A DNA stretch of 64,000 nt from G965216745 sp965216745 (GTDB lineage: Bacteria; Pseudomonadota; Alphaproteobacteria; Rickettsiales; Anaplasmataceae), in NCBI GenBank assembly GCA_965216745.1, contig OZ244191.1:558001-622000 (forward strand), in the 5' to 3' direction. Both the position numbers and the translations under genes were made by a program. The first letter of the stretch is position 1, and every line of letters starts with the position of its first letter. The notes beneath the pieces were generated by a model that did not search any database, had not been told where the DNA came from, and saw only the letters and a program-made list of their open reading frames with translations. Below are positions 28,116-36,126 of this stretch, piece after piece.

Positions 28116-28445
28116 TTATTCTTTTCCTAGAAAGCTATCTCCTTCATTTTCTTGAATTTGATCTATTTTGTCTATCAAGTTTTTTATCTTTTTAACTACA
28201 TTTTCTTCATCAATTATTGGACCTTTGTTTTTGACTCCTTCATGCTTGTATGCTATATCTTCTAGCTCTAATGCTGCCAGTAACAACAGGCTGCTTCCGG
28301 TTGTTATATTACCTCCAGTAATTTTTGATTTCTTTTTTATTCTTTCGCTCAGTCTTTTTGATAAAAAAACTAAATGCTCCACTTGGTCATCATTGCATGC
28401 TACCTTGTAAGTTTGGTTGTGTATAAAGATTTCTTTTATCGCCAT
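28116..28445 (-). CDS. zapA: Cell division protein ZapA
   Basis: FtsZ-ring associated protein with the ZapA N-terminal domain: IFIHNQTYKVACNDDQVEHLVFLSKRL, then LLAALELEDIAY. The C-terminus (about 75-109) is a charged coiled-coil tail. Length 109 is typical. In many proteobacteria zapA is followed by 6S RNA and 5-FCL; here those lie at 30226 and 47444 instead. It is the last gene of a hemJ, coiled-coil protein, zapA set. Confidence 0.9.
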   Translation of the reverse strand: MAIKEIFIHNQTYKVACNDDQVEHLVFLSKRLSERIKKKSKITGGNITTGSSLLLLAALELEDIAYKHEGVKNKGPIIDEENVVKKIKNLIDKIDQIQENEGDSFLGKE

Positions 28446-28449
28446 ATTT

Positions 28450-28722
28450 TTAATAATTATTGATTATATCATATAATAGATTTATTGTATGAGAAATAGT
28501 ATCGGATGTTTCAGAAAGCAATCTCTGAAGATCATTGTTCTTAATTTTTAAGTTTTCTAATTGTTTAGTTAATTTTGTGTTTTCAATTGTGATTTCACGA
28601 ATTATATCTTTGTAATCTTCCAAAATTTCTGATCTATTAATTTCTTTGGAACGCAGTCTTATGATTTGATTAATTTTGTTTTCTAAGATAGACAGATTGT
28701 GGAGAATTATATTTTCTTCCAT
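28450..28722 (-). CDS. Small coiled-coil protein upstream of zapA
   Basis: A 90-residue, almost wholly helical protein beginning MEENIILHNLSILENKINQI with heptad-like spacing and IREITIENTKLTKQLENLK-type repeats. In Rhizobiales a small coiled-coil DUF4164 gene lies in this position next to zapA, so a divisome-linked role is plausible, but I do not recognise the sequence itself. The frame continues upstream to 28788 inside hemJ; ATG 28722 is preferred because the extension is hydrophobic and overlaps hemJ. Confidence 0.65.
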   Translation of the reverse strand: MEENIILHNLSILENKINQIIRLRSKEINRSEILEDYKDIIREITIENTKLTKQLENLKIKNNDLQRLLSETSDTISHTINLLYDIINNY

Positions 28723-28748
28723 AAATACTTTTTTATGAGAACAAAGTA

Positions 28749-29180
28749 TCAAAAAGGTTTGGTTATAACTAAGAAAACAATTATACACATAATTCCTGCA
28801 ACTACTTCATTTATTATTCTGAAGTATTTATGTGAAACAGTGTTAGAATTGTTTTTAAATTTTTTGACGCTATAGGAAAAAAAAGCATGAAAGCCAGACA
28901 TGCATAATACAAAAACAATCTTGACATGGAGCCATTTCCCAGTCTCGAAAGAATGCTCTAGAAATGACAATATGGTTCCAAACACAAAAGTAGAGATCAT
29001 TGCAGGGTTCATTATGATTTTAAGAAGCTTCCTTTCCATTATACAAAATGTTTGATAAGATGGTGAATCTATTTTGGTTTCACAATGGTATACAAACAGC
29101 CTTGGTATATATAACATTCCACACATCCATGAAATCACTGAAATTACATGAAGTGATTCAACTATATTCTCTAGGTCCAT
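28749..29180 (-). CDS. hemJ: Protoporphyrinogen IX oxidase HemJ
   Basis: Small membrane oxidase for the penultimate heme step, four helices. Conserved points: ISWMCGMLYIPRLFVYH (the His and Arg of the HemJ signature), MERKLLKIIMNPAM, WLHVKIVFV and FRIINEVVA. Length 143 is normal. ATG 29180 (MDLENIVESLHV) is preferred over one five codons earlier. With hemD at 53152 it indicates endogenous heme synthesis. Confidence 0.93.
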   Translation of the reverse strand: MDLENIVESLHVISVISWMCGMLYIPRLFVYHCETKIDSPSYQTFCIMERKLLKIIMNPAMISTFVFGTILSFLEHSFETGKWLHVKIVFVLCMSGFHAFFSYSVKKFKNNSNTVSHKYFRIINEVVAGIMCIIVFLVITKPF

Positions 29181-29341
29181 AATGATTATTTCCAATGATA
29201 TATTTATATTAAATATATATAAAAATCACTTACATTGCAAATACTATTCCCATTTCAAGTATTAAATATGATAAGCTAAATTATAATAAGCTAAATTTTT
29301 TTCTTTTAATTTATTTAGTATACGTGATTTTAAAGTTAATC

Positions 29342-30133
29342 TTAATCTATTTTTTGCACTTTCAAGAAATTTGTAGTTGTACCTAAATCATACCATTTTG
29401 TTTTAGGGATTTTGGGTATAAGAGAATTTGATTTTTGCATAAAAGAGTAGTCTATTGAGATTTTTTTTCCTCTGTACTTATTCATTATTAAGATATTATC
29501 TTGTTTGGTGGAATTTTTCAAGCAGTCCATACAATCTCTCACTATTGTATTGTTGATAGATTGCATTTCTTTCAAAAAACACTTTACTCTACAGTAAAAT
29601 ATTCCTGTATTCCAAAGTGTCGAGTTATTAACATTATTTGGTTTTTCGATAAATTTAATTATCTTGTTTCCGGATTGATCCAATGAAGCGTAACCGTATT
29701 CTTTTTCGAAATGTGAAGGTATAGATAAAACAAGTCCAATTTTATCTAATACTTGTTCTGATAGCGAAGAATATATCTCATTAATATTTTCGATATGATG
29801 ATCTACAGGTGTCACAATAATATATGCATTACTTGAAATTTTTTGTATTTCTATAGCGCATGCTGTTATGGCTGCTGCAGTTCCTATGTGGTCTTGTTCT
29901 ATTATTATTAAGTCTTTATTCGAGGCGAAACATTTCACTTTATTAGCATATCGATAACTTGATGATATTATTATTTTTTTTGATATAGGGCGAAATCTAT
30001 TGATTGTTTTTTGTAACATATTAAGTCCATTATATTTGAAGATAGGTATAAATTGTTTTGGATTTTCAATGTTTGAGATAGGCTGTAATCTTTTGCTTGA
30101 TCCGCCGGCAAGTATTATCGTATAAAAATTCAT
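29342..30133 (-). CDS. Mannose-1-phosphate guanylyltransferase-like nucleotidyltransferase, short form
   Basis: Nucleotidyltransferase domain of the ManC/GMP group: ILAGGSSKRLQPIS (family GGxGTRLWP), IGTAAAITACA, VTPVDHHI (PxDH), EYGYASL, FIEKPNN, LWNTGIFYCR, ISIDYSFMQK and a terminal WYDLGTTTNF. It would make GDP-mannose or a relative from a hexose-1-phosphate for surface sugars. At 263 residues it ends just after the catalytic domain, so the C-terminal beta-helix (or isomerase domain) of usual ManC proteins is missing. Some substitutions in the first loop (S for T) make substrate choice uncertain. It sits directly downstream of the 6S RNA gene on the same strand. Confidence 0.8.
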   Translation of the reverse strand: MNFYTIILAGGSSKRLQPISNIENPKQFIPIFKYNGLNMLQKTINRFRPISKKIIISSSYRYANKVKCFASNKDLIIIEQDHIGTAAAITACAIEIQKISSNAYIIVTPVDHHIENINEIYSSLSEQVLDKIGLVLSIPSHFEKEYGYASLDQSGNKIIKFIEKPNNVNNSTLWNTGIFYCRVKCFLKEMQSINNTIVRDCMDCLKNSTKQDNILIMNKYRGKKISIDYSFMQKSNSLIPKIPKTKWYDLGTTTNFLKVQKID

Positions 30134-30225
30134 TTTTATGTGTTGTTTTGTCTTAATTATTTACGAATATATCCGTAATATTGTAATTGTCTATTTTTTT
30201 TTGTGCTATCTTCTATTTTAGATTG

Positions 30226-30385
30226 AAGGTGAAAACTCTATATGCCGTTTGATTTTTTGCTCCCTGAGACACTTAAGTTCAGGTGGTAACGATATATAGA
30301 TCAACAGCGATCTACAGTGACCGTCCCGTTTATAGAATAGCTCGAGGGCGTGAAATCTAGGCGAACACAAGAGTAGACACCTATT
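30226..30385 (-). ncRNA. ssrS: 6S RNA (SsrS)
   Basis: On the minus strand an RNA of about 155 bases folds like 6S RNA, which mimics an open promoter and binds RNA polymerase. The closing stem pairs ACUCU, GUGU and GCC (30374-30360) with GGC, AUAU and AGAGU (30246-30235). The 5' strand reads UGUGUUCGCC and then CCCUCGAGCUAUUCUAUA, close to the known GUUCG and CCCUGAGCCGAUAUUU. The 3' side has ACCUGAACUUAAGUGUCUCAGG, corresponding to the ACCUUGAAC hairpin, and a TAGATC/GATCTA hairpin forms the inner apical part. It is the most GC-rich piece of its neighbourhood. Ends are approximate. Confidence 0.85.
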
Positions 30386-30390
30386 GTCAT

Positions 30391-30416
30391 ATTATAACAT
30401 AGATTATATGGGTCAA
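30391..30416 (-). promoter_or_regulatory. Sigma-70-type promoter for 6S RNA
   Basis: On the minus strand TTGACC (30416-30411) is followed by TATAAT/TAATAT (30396-30389), with 14 or 16 bases between depending on the -10 chosen. The predicted start falls some 6-8 bases on, at the 5' end of the 6S fold. Confidence 0.65.
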
Positions 30417-30632
30417 TAGTTTAAATATAATAGAGATACACAGAATTGAATATATTTAATCTTTTGTTTGATGTTGCATCTTTTTGATTTCTTTCCATAT
30501 TTGCTTTAAAATTATCTCTTAGATATGTTTTGTGTAATTCAATTTGATTTATGTATAATAATATTCACTGATTTGATCTAGTGTATAATTTATAATGTTT
30601 GATTTTTTGTTTTATATGTTAGACTATCGATA

Positions 30633-31823
30633 GTGTATAAATCTTTATTTCTCGCATTGATTTTTGTTTTTATGTACTCTCCTTTTTCTGCTTATTCCGT
30701 AGAATTAATGAGCACAAATAAGATCTCCGAAGTCATGAAGCGTATTAAATCAGAATTTCATGAGGAAATAAATGAGAACGATATTGTTATATCTTCTCTG
30801 AAATGCTTGATGTCTAATCTCGACAAACATTCCTCTTACCTAACAGAGTCAGAATATGAAAAAATGCAAATGGATACTAAAGGTCAATTGGAAGGAGTTG
30901 GTTTAGAGCTTATAGATGATAACGGTTTAATTAGGGTAATAGAAGTCCTTTCCGATTCTCCAGCTGATAGAGCTGGTATTCATGCCGGTGATGTAATAAT
31001 TTCAGTGGATGGTGAATATGTTGAGGATATCAAATTCACTAATGCAGTTCAAAAAATTAGAGGTTCTGCTGGCACTACAGTGAGCATGCTTGTGAGAAGA
31101 GATGATAATATAATAGAAGTGAATCCAATACGTTCTATTATAAAAACTAATTTCATTACATCTGATTTTCGAGATGGTATAGTATACATAAGGGTATCTT
31201 TTTTTGCTGAAGGTTTGTCTGATTTGATAAAGAAAGAGATTGCAAGTTTTTTTGAGAAAAACGCCAACTTTGAAGCTATTATTATAGATTTGCGTGGTAA
31301 TCCTGGCGGTTTGTTGAGTCAAGCAGTAGAGTTATGCGACCTTCTTTTAGAAGATGGTAAAGACATTTTATACGTTCGCTCTAAAAAGAAAAGAAACAAT
31401 CAGACTTATAGGTCTGGAGGTCAGATAAATTCAGGAATAGCTAAAGATTTGCTTTCTGTATACAAGGAAGTTCCACTGGTTATACTGATAAACGAAGGCT
31501 CTGCTTCTGCTTCTGAGATTGTGGCTGGTGCTTTGCAGGATAACAAGAGAGCTACTGTGGTGGGCAAGAAATCCTTTGGGAAAGGATCAGTTCAAAAGCT
31601 AATATCATTAGGAAAGTCTAACGGAGCAATTAAAATAACTAGTGCTGTTTATTATACTCCAAGTAATAAGATTATACAAGGCGTTGGGGTAGAACCGGAT
31701 GTAGTATTAGATTATGAAAATAAATGTATTTCGTCACATGACACAAAAACCATATATGAGTGTGATAGTCAATTGGTAGGTGCTATTGATATAGTTAGAA
31801 AAATGAGTATATTTAAACATTAG
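30633..31823 (+). CDS. ctpA: S41 family carboxy-terminal processing protease
   Basis: Periplasmic serine protease of the CtpA/Prc family. Signal peptide about residues 1-23; PDZ domain about 80-165 with GVGLELIDDNG and ADRAGIHAGDVI; protease domain with IDLRGNPGGLL, catalytic serine in NEGSASASEIVAG (about 290) and the lysine in GKKSFGKGSVQ (about 315). Length 396. Start is GTG 30633 directly before the signal peptide. The gene is followed 25 bases on by the divergent polysaccharide deacetylase, a pairing typical of alphaproteobacteria, where envC and the RNA pyrophosphohydrolase usually flank it; those are absent here. Confidence 0.94.
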   Translation: MYKSLFLALIFVFMYSPFSAYSVELMSTNKISEVMKRIKSEFHEEINENDIVISSLKCLMSNLDKHSSYLTESEYEKMQMDTKGQLEGVGLELIDDNGLIRVIEVLSDSPADRAGIHAGDVIISVDGEYVEDIKFTNAVQKIRGSAGTTVSMLVRRDDNIIEVNPIRSIIKTNFITSDFRDGIVYIRVSFFAEGLSDLIKKEIASFFEKNANFEAIIIDLRGNPGGLLSQAVELCDLLLEDGKDILYVRSKKKRNNQTYRSGGQINSGIAKDLLSVYKEVPLVILINEGSASASEIVAGALQDNKRATVVGKKSFGKGSVQKLISLGKSNGAIKITSAVYYTPSNKIIQGVGVEPDVVLDYENKCISSHDTKTIYECDSQLVGAIDIVRKMSIFKH

Positions 31824-31848
31824 TTGCAGTGAATTAATTTAACAACAA

Positions 31849-32760
31849 ATGTTTAAGCTCTCCATTCTAAAATCAAAAATGTGGTACATTGTGAATGTAG
31901 TGCTTTTTTTAGTGTCTATATTACTTTTTTGTTATGTTTTTGTATTTGATTTTGATGTTATAGATTCAAATAAAAGATATGTTGTTGCTGTGAAATCCAA
32001 AGACAATCATAATTTAAATCAAATAGATGGTGTTTTATACAAACAATCTTCTGTCGCTACAACAGATGATGATATCAATCAAGAATTTAAATTTGACAAT
32101 GAAAACAACAAGCTAAAACATTTTAATAGCTCTGATTCATCTCTTTATTTAATGGTAGCTGGTCTTGGTTTGGATAAATCATTGTTAAAAAAAGCTTTAG
32201 ATTTGCCAAATGAAGTTTCCCTTGGTGTTTCTGCATATACTGATGATATTGATACGTTGTTGTATGATGATTATTCTGAAGATAGAGATATATTAATCAA
32301 CATACCCATACAGCCATCTTTAGGTGACATGGGGCATCTATCAATTTCTTCTAAAAAAACTACAAAAGATAATCTTTCTGGCTTGTATTCAATATTGGAA
32401 TCTTCTGTGAGATATATCGGTGTGTATACTGATGTACATGATGATATACAGTCTTCTTATTTATTATATGATACTTTAAAGCATCAGAATATATTGCTAT
32501 ATAACATATTAGATTCTGAGGATGTGACATCAAATAATGTAATAAATCCTACACTAATCATTGATGGTTCTCATTCTATCAATGATATAAAACTTTCTTT
32601 ATATGATCTTGACTATAATTTGAGGGTGAGTCAGCAACCATTTAAGGTGATTGTTATGCTCGCCAATCCTTCACAAGTTTCTATAGATATTCTCTCAAGC
32701 TGGTTAAAGAATAATAATAATTTCCGTCTTTTGCCATTATCTGCTTCCATAAATAAATAG
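31849..32760 (+). CDS. Divergent polysaccharide deacetylase family protein (DUF610/YibQ)
   Basis: 303-residue protein with one N-terminal membrane helix (about 12-32), a low-complexity linker, and from about residue 98 the divergent polysaccharide deacetylase domain: LYLMVAGLGLDKS (family IaiiiDDlG), LPNEVSLGVSAYTDD, ILINIPIQP and the YIGVYTDVHDDI region. In the family the first motif is usually IIIDDLG with an acid pair; here it is VAGLGLD, so the aspartates are lost and activity is doubtful. Context next to ctpA supports the assignment and an envelope role. Confidence 0.8.
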   Translation: MFKLSILKSKMWYIVNVVLFLVSILLFCYVFVFDFDVIDSNKRYVVAVKSKDNHNLNQIDGVLYKQSSVATTDDDINQEFKFDNENNKLKHFNSSDSSLYLMVAGLGLDKSLLKKALDLPNEVSLGVSAYTDDIDTLLYDDYSEDRDILINIPIQPSLGDMGHLSISSKKTTKDNLSGLYSILESSVRYIGVYTDVHDDIQSSYLLYDTLKHQNILLYNILDSEDVTSNNVINPTLIIDGSHSINDIKLSLYDLDYNLRVSQQPFKVIVMLANPSQVSIDILSSWLKNNNNFRLLPLSASINK

Positions 32761-32893
32761 GTCCTTGTATCAAAAAAAAAGATAAATTGTTTTTATAATC
32801 TCTTTTATGTTATTTTTTATTTTCATCAAATTTTAGCTTCAAATTTGTAATAATGGTTTATAAAAAATATTTTGTAGATATAGGATTTTTATC

Positions 32894-34540
32894 ATGAGTT
32901 CAATTTCGAAAAAAGCACATCAAGAAACAAAAAAATCTTTCTCTAATAGAATAGATTATGATAAATCAAATTCACAAAATATATTTTTTGAGTTTTTGCT
33001 ATATTTATTACAATTTCTACTATCAGTAATACATTTAATTCTATTAATAATAGATTCTATTTTTTCCAAAATTAAAAACATTTTTCAGGGGATATTATCG
33101 AAAAAAAAAGTTAGAGTTTCAGAAATGCAAAACGATGAGATTGATTCTAAGATATTGACTAAAGATAACAAATCAATAAATAAATTGACTATTAATCCGA
33201 TGCAAAAACAAATTGATGATATTTCTAATGTGCCGCGAGATCAAAATATTTCTGATCTCTATGAATCTGATATTCAATCATATGCTAATAAAAAACCCAT
33301 TCACCAAGAACCTGTTGTCTTGATTGAAGATAACAAATCAATAAATAAATTGACTATTGATCCGATGCAAAAACAAATTGATGATATTTCTAATGTGCCG
33401 CGAGATCAAAATATTTCTGATCTCTATGAATCTGATATTCAATCATATGCTAATAAAAAACCCATTCACCAAGAACCTGTTGTCTTGATTGAAGATAACA
33501 AATCAATAAATAAATTGACTATTAATCCGATGCAAAAACAAATTGATAATATTTCTAATGTGCCGCGAAATCAAAATATTTCCAATCGCTGTGAATCTGA
33601 TATTCAATCATATGCTAATAAAAACCCCATTCACAAAGAACCTGTTGTCTTGATTGAAGATAACAAATCACTAGATAAATTGACTATTAATTCGATTCCA
33701 AAACAAATTGATAATATTTCTAATGTGCCGCCAGATCAAAATACTTCCAATCGCTGTGAATCTGATATTCAATCATATGCTAGTAAAAACTCCATTAACA
33801 AAGAACCTGTTGTCTTGATTGAAGATAACAAATCACTAGATAAATTGACTATTAATTCGATTCCAAAACAAATTGATAATATTTCTAATGTGCCGCCAGA
33901 TCAAAATACTTCCAATCGCTGTGAATCTGATATTCAATCATATGCTAGTAAAAACTCCATTAACCAAGAAAATTTGTACTCTGTTAGTTCTAGCTATACA
34001 TTATTGTCAAATTCTGAATCAGAAGATCAGGGTTCTAATGAAAAAGTAGAAGATAATTGTGATTTATTTGGTGAATCAGAAAATCAAGATTTTAATGAAA
34101 AAGTAGAAGATTGGTTCAAAAAATGTCATTTTGATTCTAAACCTAATAAGATTAAGCTTGTAAATACAAACTCTTACGCTAGCTTATCTTTTCATAATTT
34201 GTCAACTCATAATACAAAACAAAAAGATTTATCCCAATTTGAATGCTTGAATTCAGAAAGCAAAACACCAACTTATTGTTATACTGCAGGGCAAGATTCT
34301 GGTATTGAAACTCAAGAAAATTCTTCCAACAGCAGAACTAATTGTCTTGGTAGTAATTTTATTGAATCTACTGAAATAAATTCTGAGAAAGTTTCATTTC
34401 TTTCATCTGATGAAAATCACAAATCACACGATGAGTTTTCTAATAAAGAAGGGAAATTACCATCAACTGTTATTCATTCTTTGTCGTTTGATAATAAACC
34501 CTTACATATTCAAGAAGATTTTTCCCTTGAAATGGTTTAA
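32894..34540 (+). CDS. Membrane-anchored protein with five 55-residue tandem repeats
   Basis: I do not recognise a family. The 548-residue product has a strongly hydrophobic helical segment at about residues 31-66 and then a polar, Asn/Ser/Asp/Ile-rich body. Residues about 91-365 are five copies of a 55-residue unit beginning DNKSINKLTI and containing KQID(D/N)ISNVP, SDIQSYA(N/S)K and EPVVLIE. Copies 1-2 and copies 4-5 are almost identical within each pair and copy 3 is intermediate. A shorter repeat with NEKVED occurs twice near residues 380-405. The C-terminal half has no Cys-rich or catalytic motif. ATG 32894 has no strong Shine-Dalgarno. It could be a surface or secreted host-interaction protein, which is inference from its layout only. 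Confidence 0.8.
   Translation: MSSISKKAHQETKKSFSNRIDYDKSNSQNIFFEFLLYLLQFLLSVIHLILLIIDSIFSKIKNIFQGILSKKKVRVSEMQNDEIDSKILTKDNKSINKLTINPMQKQIDDISNVPRDQNISDLYESDIQSYANKKPIHQEPVVLIEDNKSINKLTIDPMQKQIDDISNVPRDQNISDLYESDIQSYANKKPIHQEPVVLIEDNKSINKLTINPMQKQIDNISNVPRNQNISNRCESDIQSYANKNPIHKEPVVLIEDNKSLDKLTINSIPKQIDNISNVPPDQNTSNRCESDIQSYASKNSINKEPVVLIEDNKSLDKLTINSIPKQIDNISNVPPDQNTSNRCESDIQSYASKNSINQENLYSVSSSYTLLSNSESEDQGSNEKVEDNCDLFGESENQDFNEKVEDWFKKCHFDSKPNKIKLVNTNSYASLSFHNLSTHNTKQKDLSQFECLNSESKTPTYCYTAGQDSGIETQENSSNSRTNCLGSNFIESTEINSEKVSFLSSDENHKSHDEFSNKEGKLPSTVIHSLSFDNKPLHIQEDFSLEMV
33164..33988 (+). repeat. Five 165-bp tandem direct repeats
   Basis: Each unit starts at GATAACAAATCA: positions 33164, 33329, 33494, 33659 and 33824, an exact 165-base period that keeps the reading frame. 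Units 1 and 2 differ at a single base over most of their length, and units 4 and 5 likewise, showing recent duplication or conversion of pairs. Confidence 0.98.
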
Positions 34541-34638
34541 TATTTTTGATTATTATAACATATTGTTGTATGTTTTATTTCTCTTTGTCTATGGATTGGC
34601 ATGAGTATGGTTGATAATAGAGCAGGTTAGAGTTTTAT

Positions 34639-36126
34639 ATGTATAAAAAGTCTTTTTTATTTACTTTTTGTATTTTTGCATTGTTACCATTTTTTTTTCA
34701 ATTCAATCTTGCCGATTCTAATCCTTTCAAAATTGTTTATCATTGGTTTTACCAATCTACTGATAAGTTGTCTGCTCATTTCTGTGTTATATATCTTATA
34801 TATCTTGCTTATGGATACAGCATTGTTTCTAGATATGAAACTTTTTCTGTTGCTTTGAATGTCTTGGCCGGAATTGGAGTAGTTTTTTTTAGCCATGCTG
34901 TATTAGAAACCAAATTCTTGCCGTATCTTTTGATATTTTGGGAGATTTCATGCTTATGTTCTAGTTCTTTGATTAGGAATAAAAGTGCTTTCTTGCATTA
35001 TCTTTGCGTTCACTCATTCGGAGGCTTTTTGCTTTTGTTGTGTTTGGGTAGCAACCAATTGATTGAGAATAATTTTGTTTTAATTTGTATCTTGACTTCT
35101 GTCTTAATCAATTGTGGATGTTTTCCATTCAGTTTCTGGGTTGTTTCTGGTTATTCTAACTCTCGTCCACATACGCACATTATTTTACAGCTAATTACTA
35201 CTAAATTTTCTCTTTACACTCTTAATTTAATTGGATTTGAAGGTTTGCCACTTATGATTTTTGGTGGATTGACGGCAGTATATGGTTTGATATATATGCT
35301 TTTTGAATCTAGCATTCGAAGGGTGCTGTGTTATAACACTGTTTCTCAATGTGGAATTGGTATTGCTATTATTGGTTCGGGTATTGATGCGACTTTTTTC
35401 CTTTTATCTTCTTGTGTTTATCAGTCTATAATATTTTTTATCACCTCTAATGTATTGTTTTTGGAAAACAAGAGAGATGTTTCTGGAAAATTTTCATTGA
35501 ATAAATATTCATTTATAAGCTTGTTTACTGTTTTTGTAGCTGTTGCTTCTATGTTGGGTCTGCCTTTTACTCAGGGTTATGCGGTTAAAAAATATTTAAG
35601 CGAATGTGGTTTTAATTCTTTGATTTCAAATATTGGTTTGTTAGCTTCTTGCTTGTTATGTACTAGATTTATTTTATTTTTACGCCACAAACTCTCACTT
35701 ATAAAGTTTCAAAATTTAAAACTTGAGATGTTATTATGTCCTTTATTCCTTTGTGTTTTTTGTTTGTATAATCCATTGAATATTATTAGCGGTCAATTTG
35801 AGGTTGATCCAAAGATGATAATATACATTCTTGCCCCTTTGTTCCTAACATCTATGTTATGGTCTTTATGTCGCGTTGTTCCTAATATTAATTGTAAGAA
35901 ATTTGATATTGCTTATATATTTGTCTGTTTTTTTAAATATATGCTCGATGCAATAATTTCTATTAGAATTTTAGATATAAAAAATTGGTTTTCTATGATC
36001 AGATTGAAATCTTTTGTATCTCGTGTTAAAAGTTATATGTTATATATGGATAATCCTTATTTTTCGATTCCCGCTATATTTTTTACATTTTGTTCTATGT
36101 TTATTTTGTTGGTTTTTAGTGTTTGA
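34639..36126 (+). CDS. NuoN/MrpD-like proton-conducting membrane subunit
   Basis: A 495-residue protein with about 14 helices of the antiporter family shared by complex I (NuoL/M/N) and Mrp Na+/H+ antiporters. The conserved glutamate appears in LLIFWEISCLCSS and the key lysine in QLITTKFSLYTL; SSIRRVLCYNTVSQCGIGIA matches the family's K/R-R-x-L-A-Y-S-T-x-x-x-x-G motif. It stands outside any nuo or mrp operon, as do similar lone genes in Rickettsiales, so I would not name it nuoN. It overlaps ffh by 8 bases. An upstream unit of the same protein is not seen. Confidence 0.82.
   Translation: MYKKSFLFTFCIFALLPFFFQFNLADSNPFKIVYHWFYQSTDKLSAHFCVIYLIYLAYGYSIVSRYETFSVALNVLAGIGVVFFSHAVLETKFLPYLLIFWEISCLCSSSLIRNKSAFLHYLCVHSFGGFLLLLCLGSNQLIENNFVLICILTSVLINCGCFPFSFWVVSGYSNSRPHTHIILQLITTKFSLYTLNLIGFEGLPLMIFGGLTAVYGLIYMLFESSIRRVLCYNTVSQCGIGIAIIGSGIDATFFLLSSCVYQSIIFFITSNVLFLENKRDVSGKFSLNKYSFISLFTVFVAVASMLGLPFTQGYAVKKYLSECGFNSLISNIGLLASCLLCTRFILFLRHKLSLIKFQNLKLEMLLCPLFLCVFCLYNPLNIISGQFEVDPKMIIYILAPLFLTSMLWSLCRVVPNINCKKFDIAYIFVCFFKYMLDAIISIRILDIKNWFSMIRLKSFVSRVKSYMLYMDNPYFSIPAIFFTFCSMFILLVFSV

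Larger units (their letters stand above)
30134..30632. other. Intergenic region containing 6S RNA
   Basis: A 499-base gap between two divergent protein genes. The middle holds 6S RNA and its promoter on the minus strand. The stretch 30420-30632 is AT-rich and must carry the ctpA promoter; nothing else is visible. Confidence 0.6.

Noticed and set aside
30226..30385. tmRNA, RNase P RNA or SRP RNA at this position
   Set aside because: The diagnostic motifs of those RNAs are absent (no tag-coding region or tRNA-like end, no GAGGAAAGUC, no SRP GGAAGCAGC loop), whereas the 6S closing stem and bubble sequences match.
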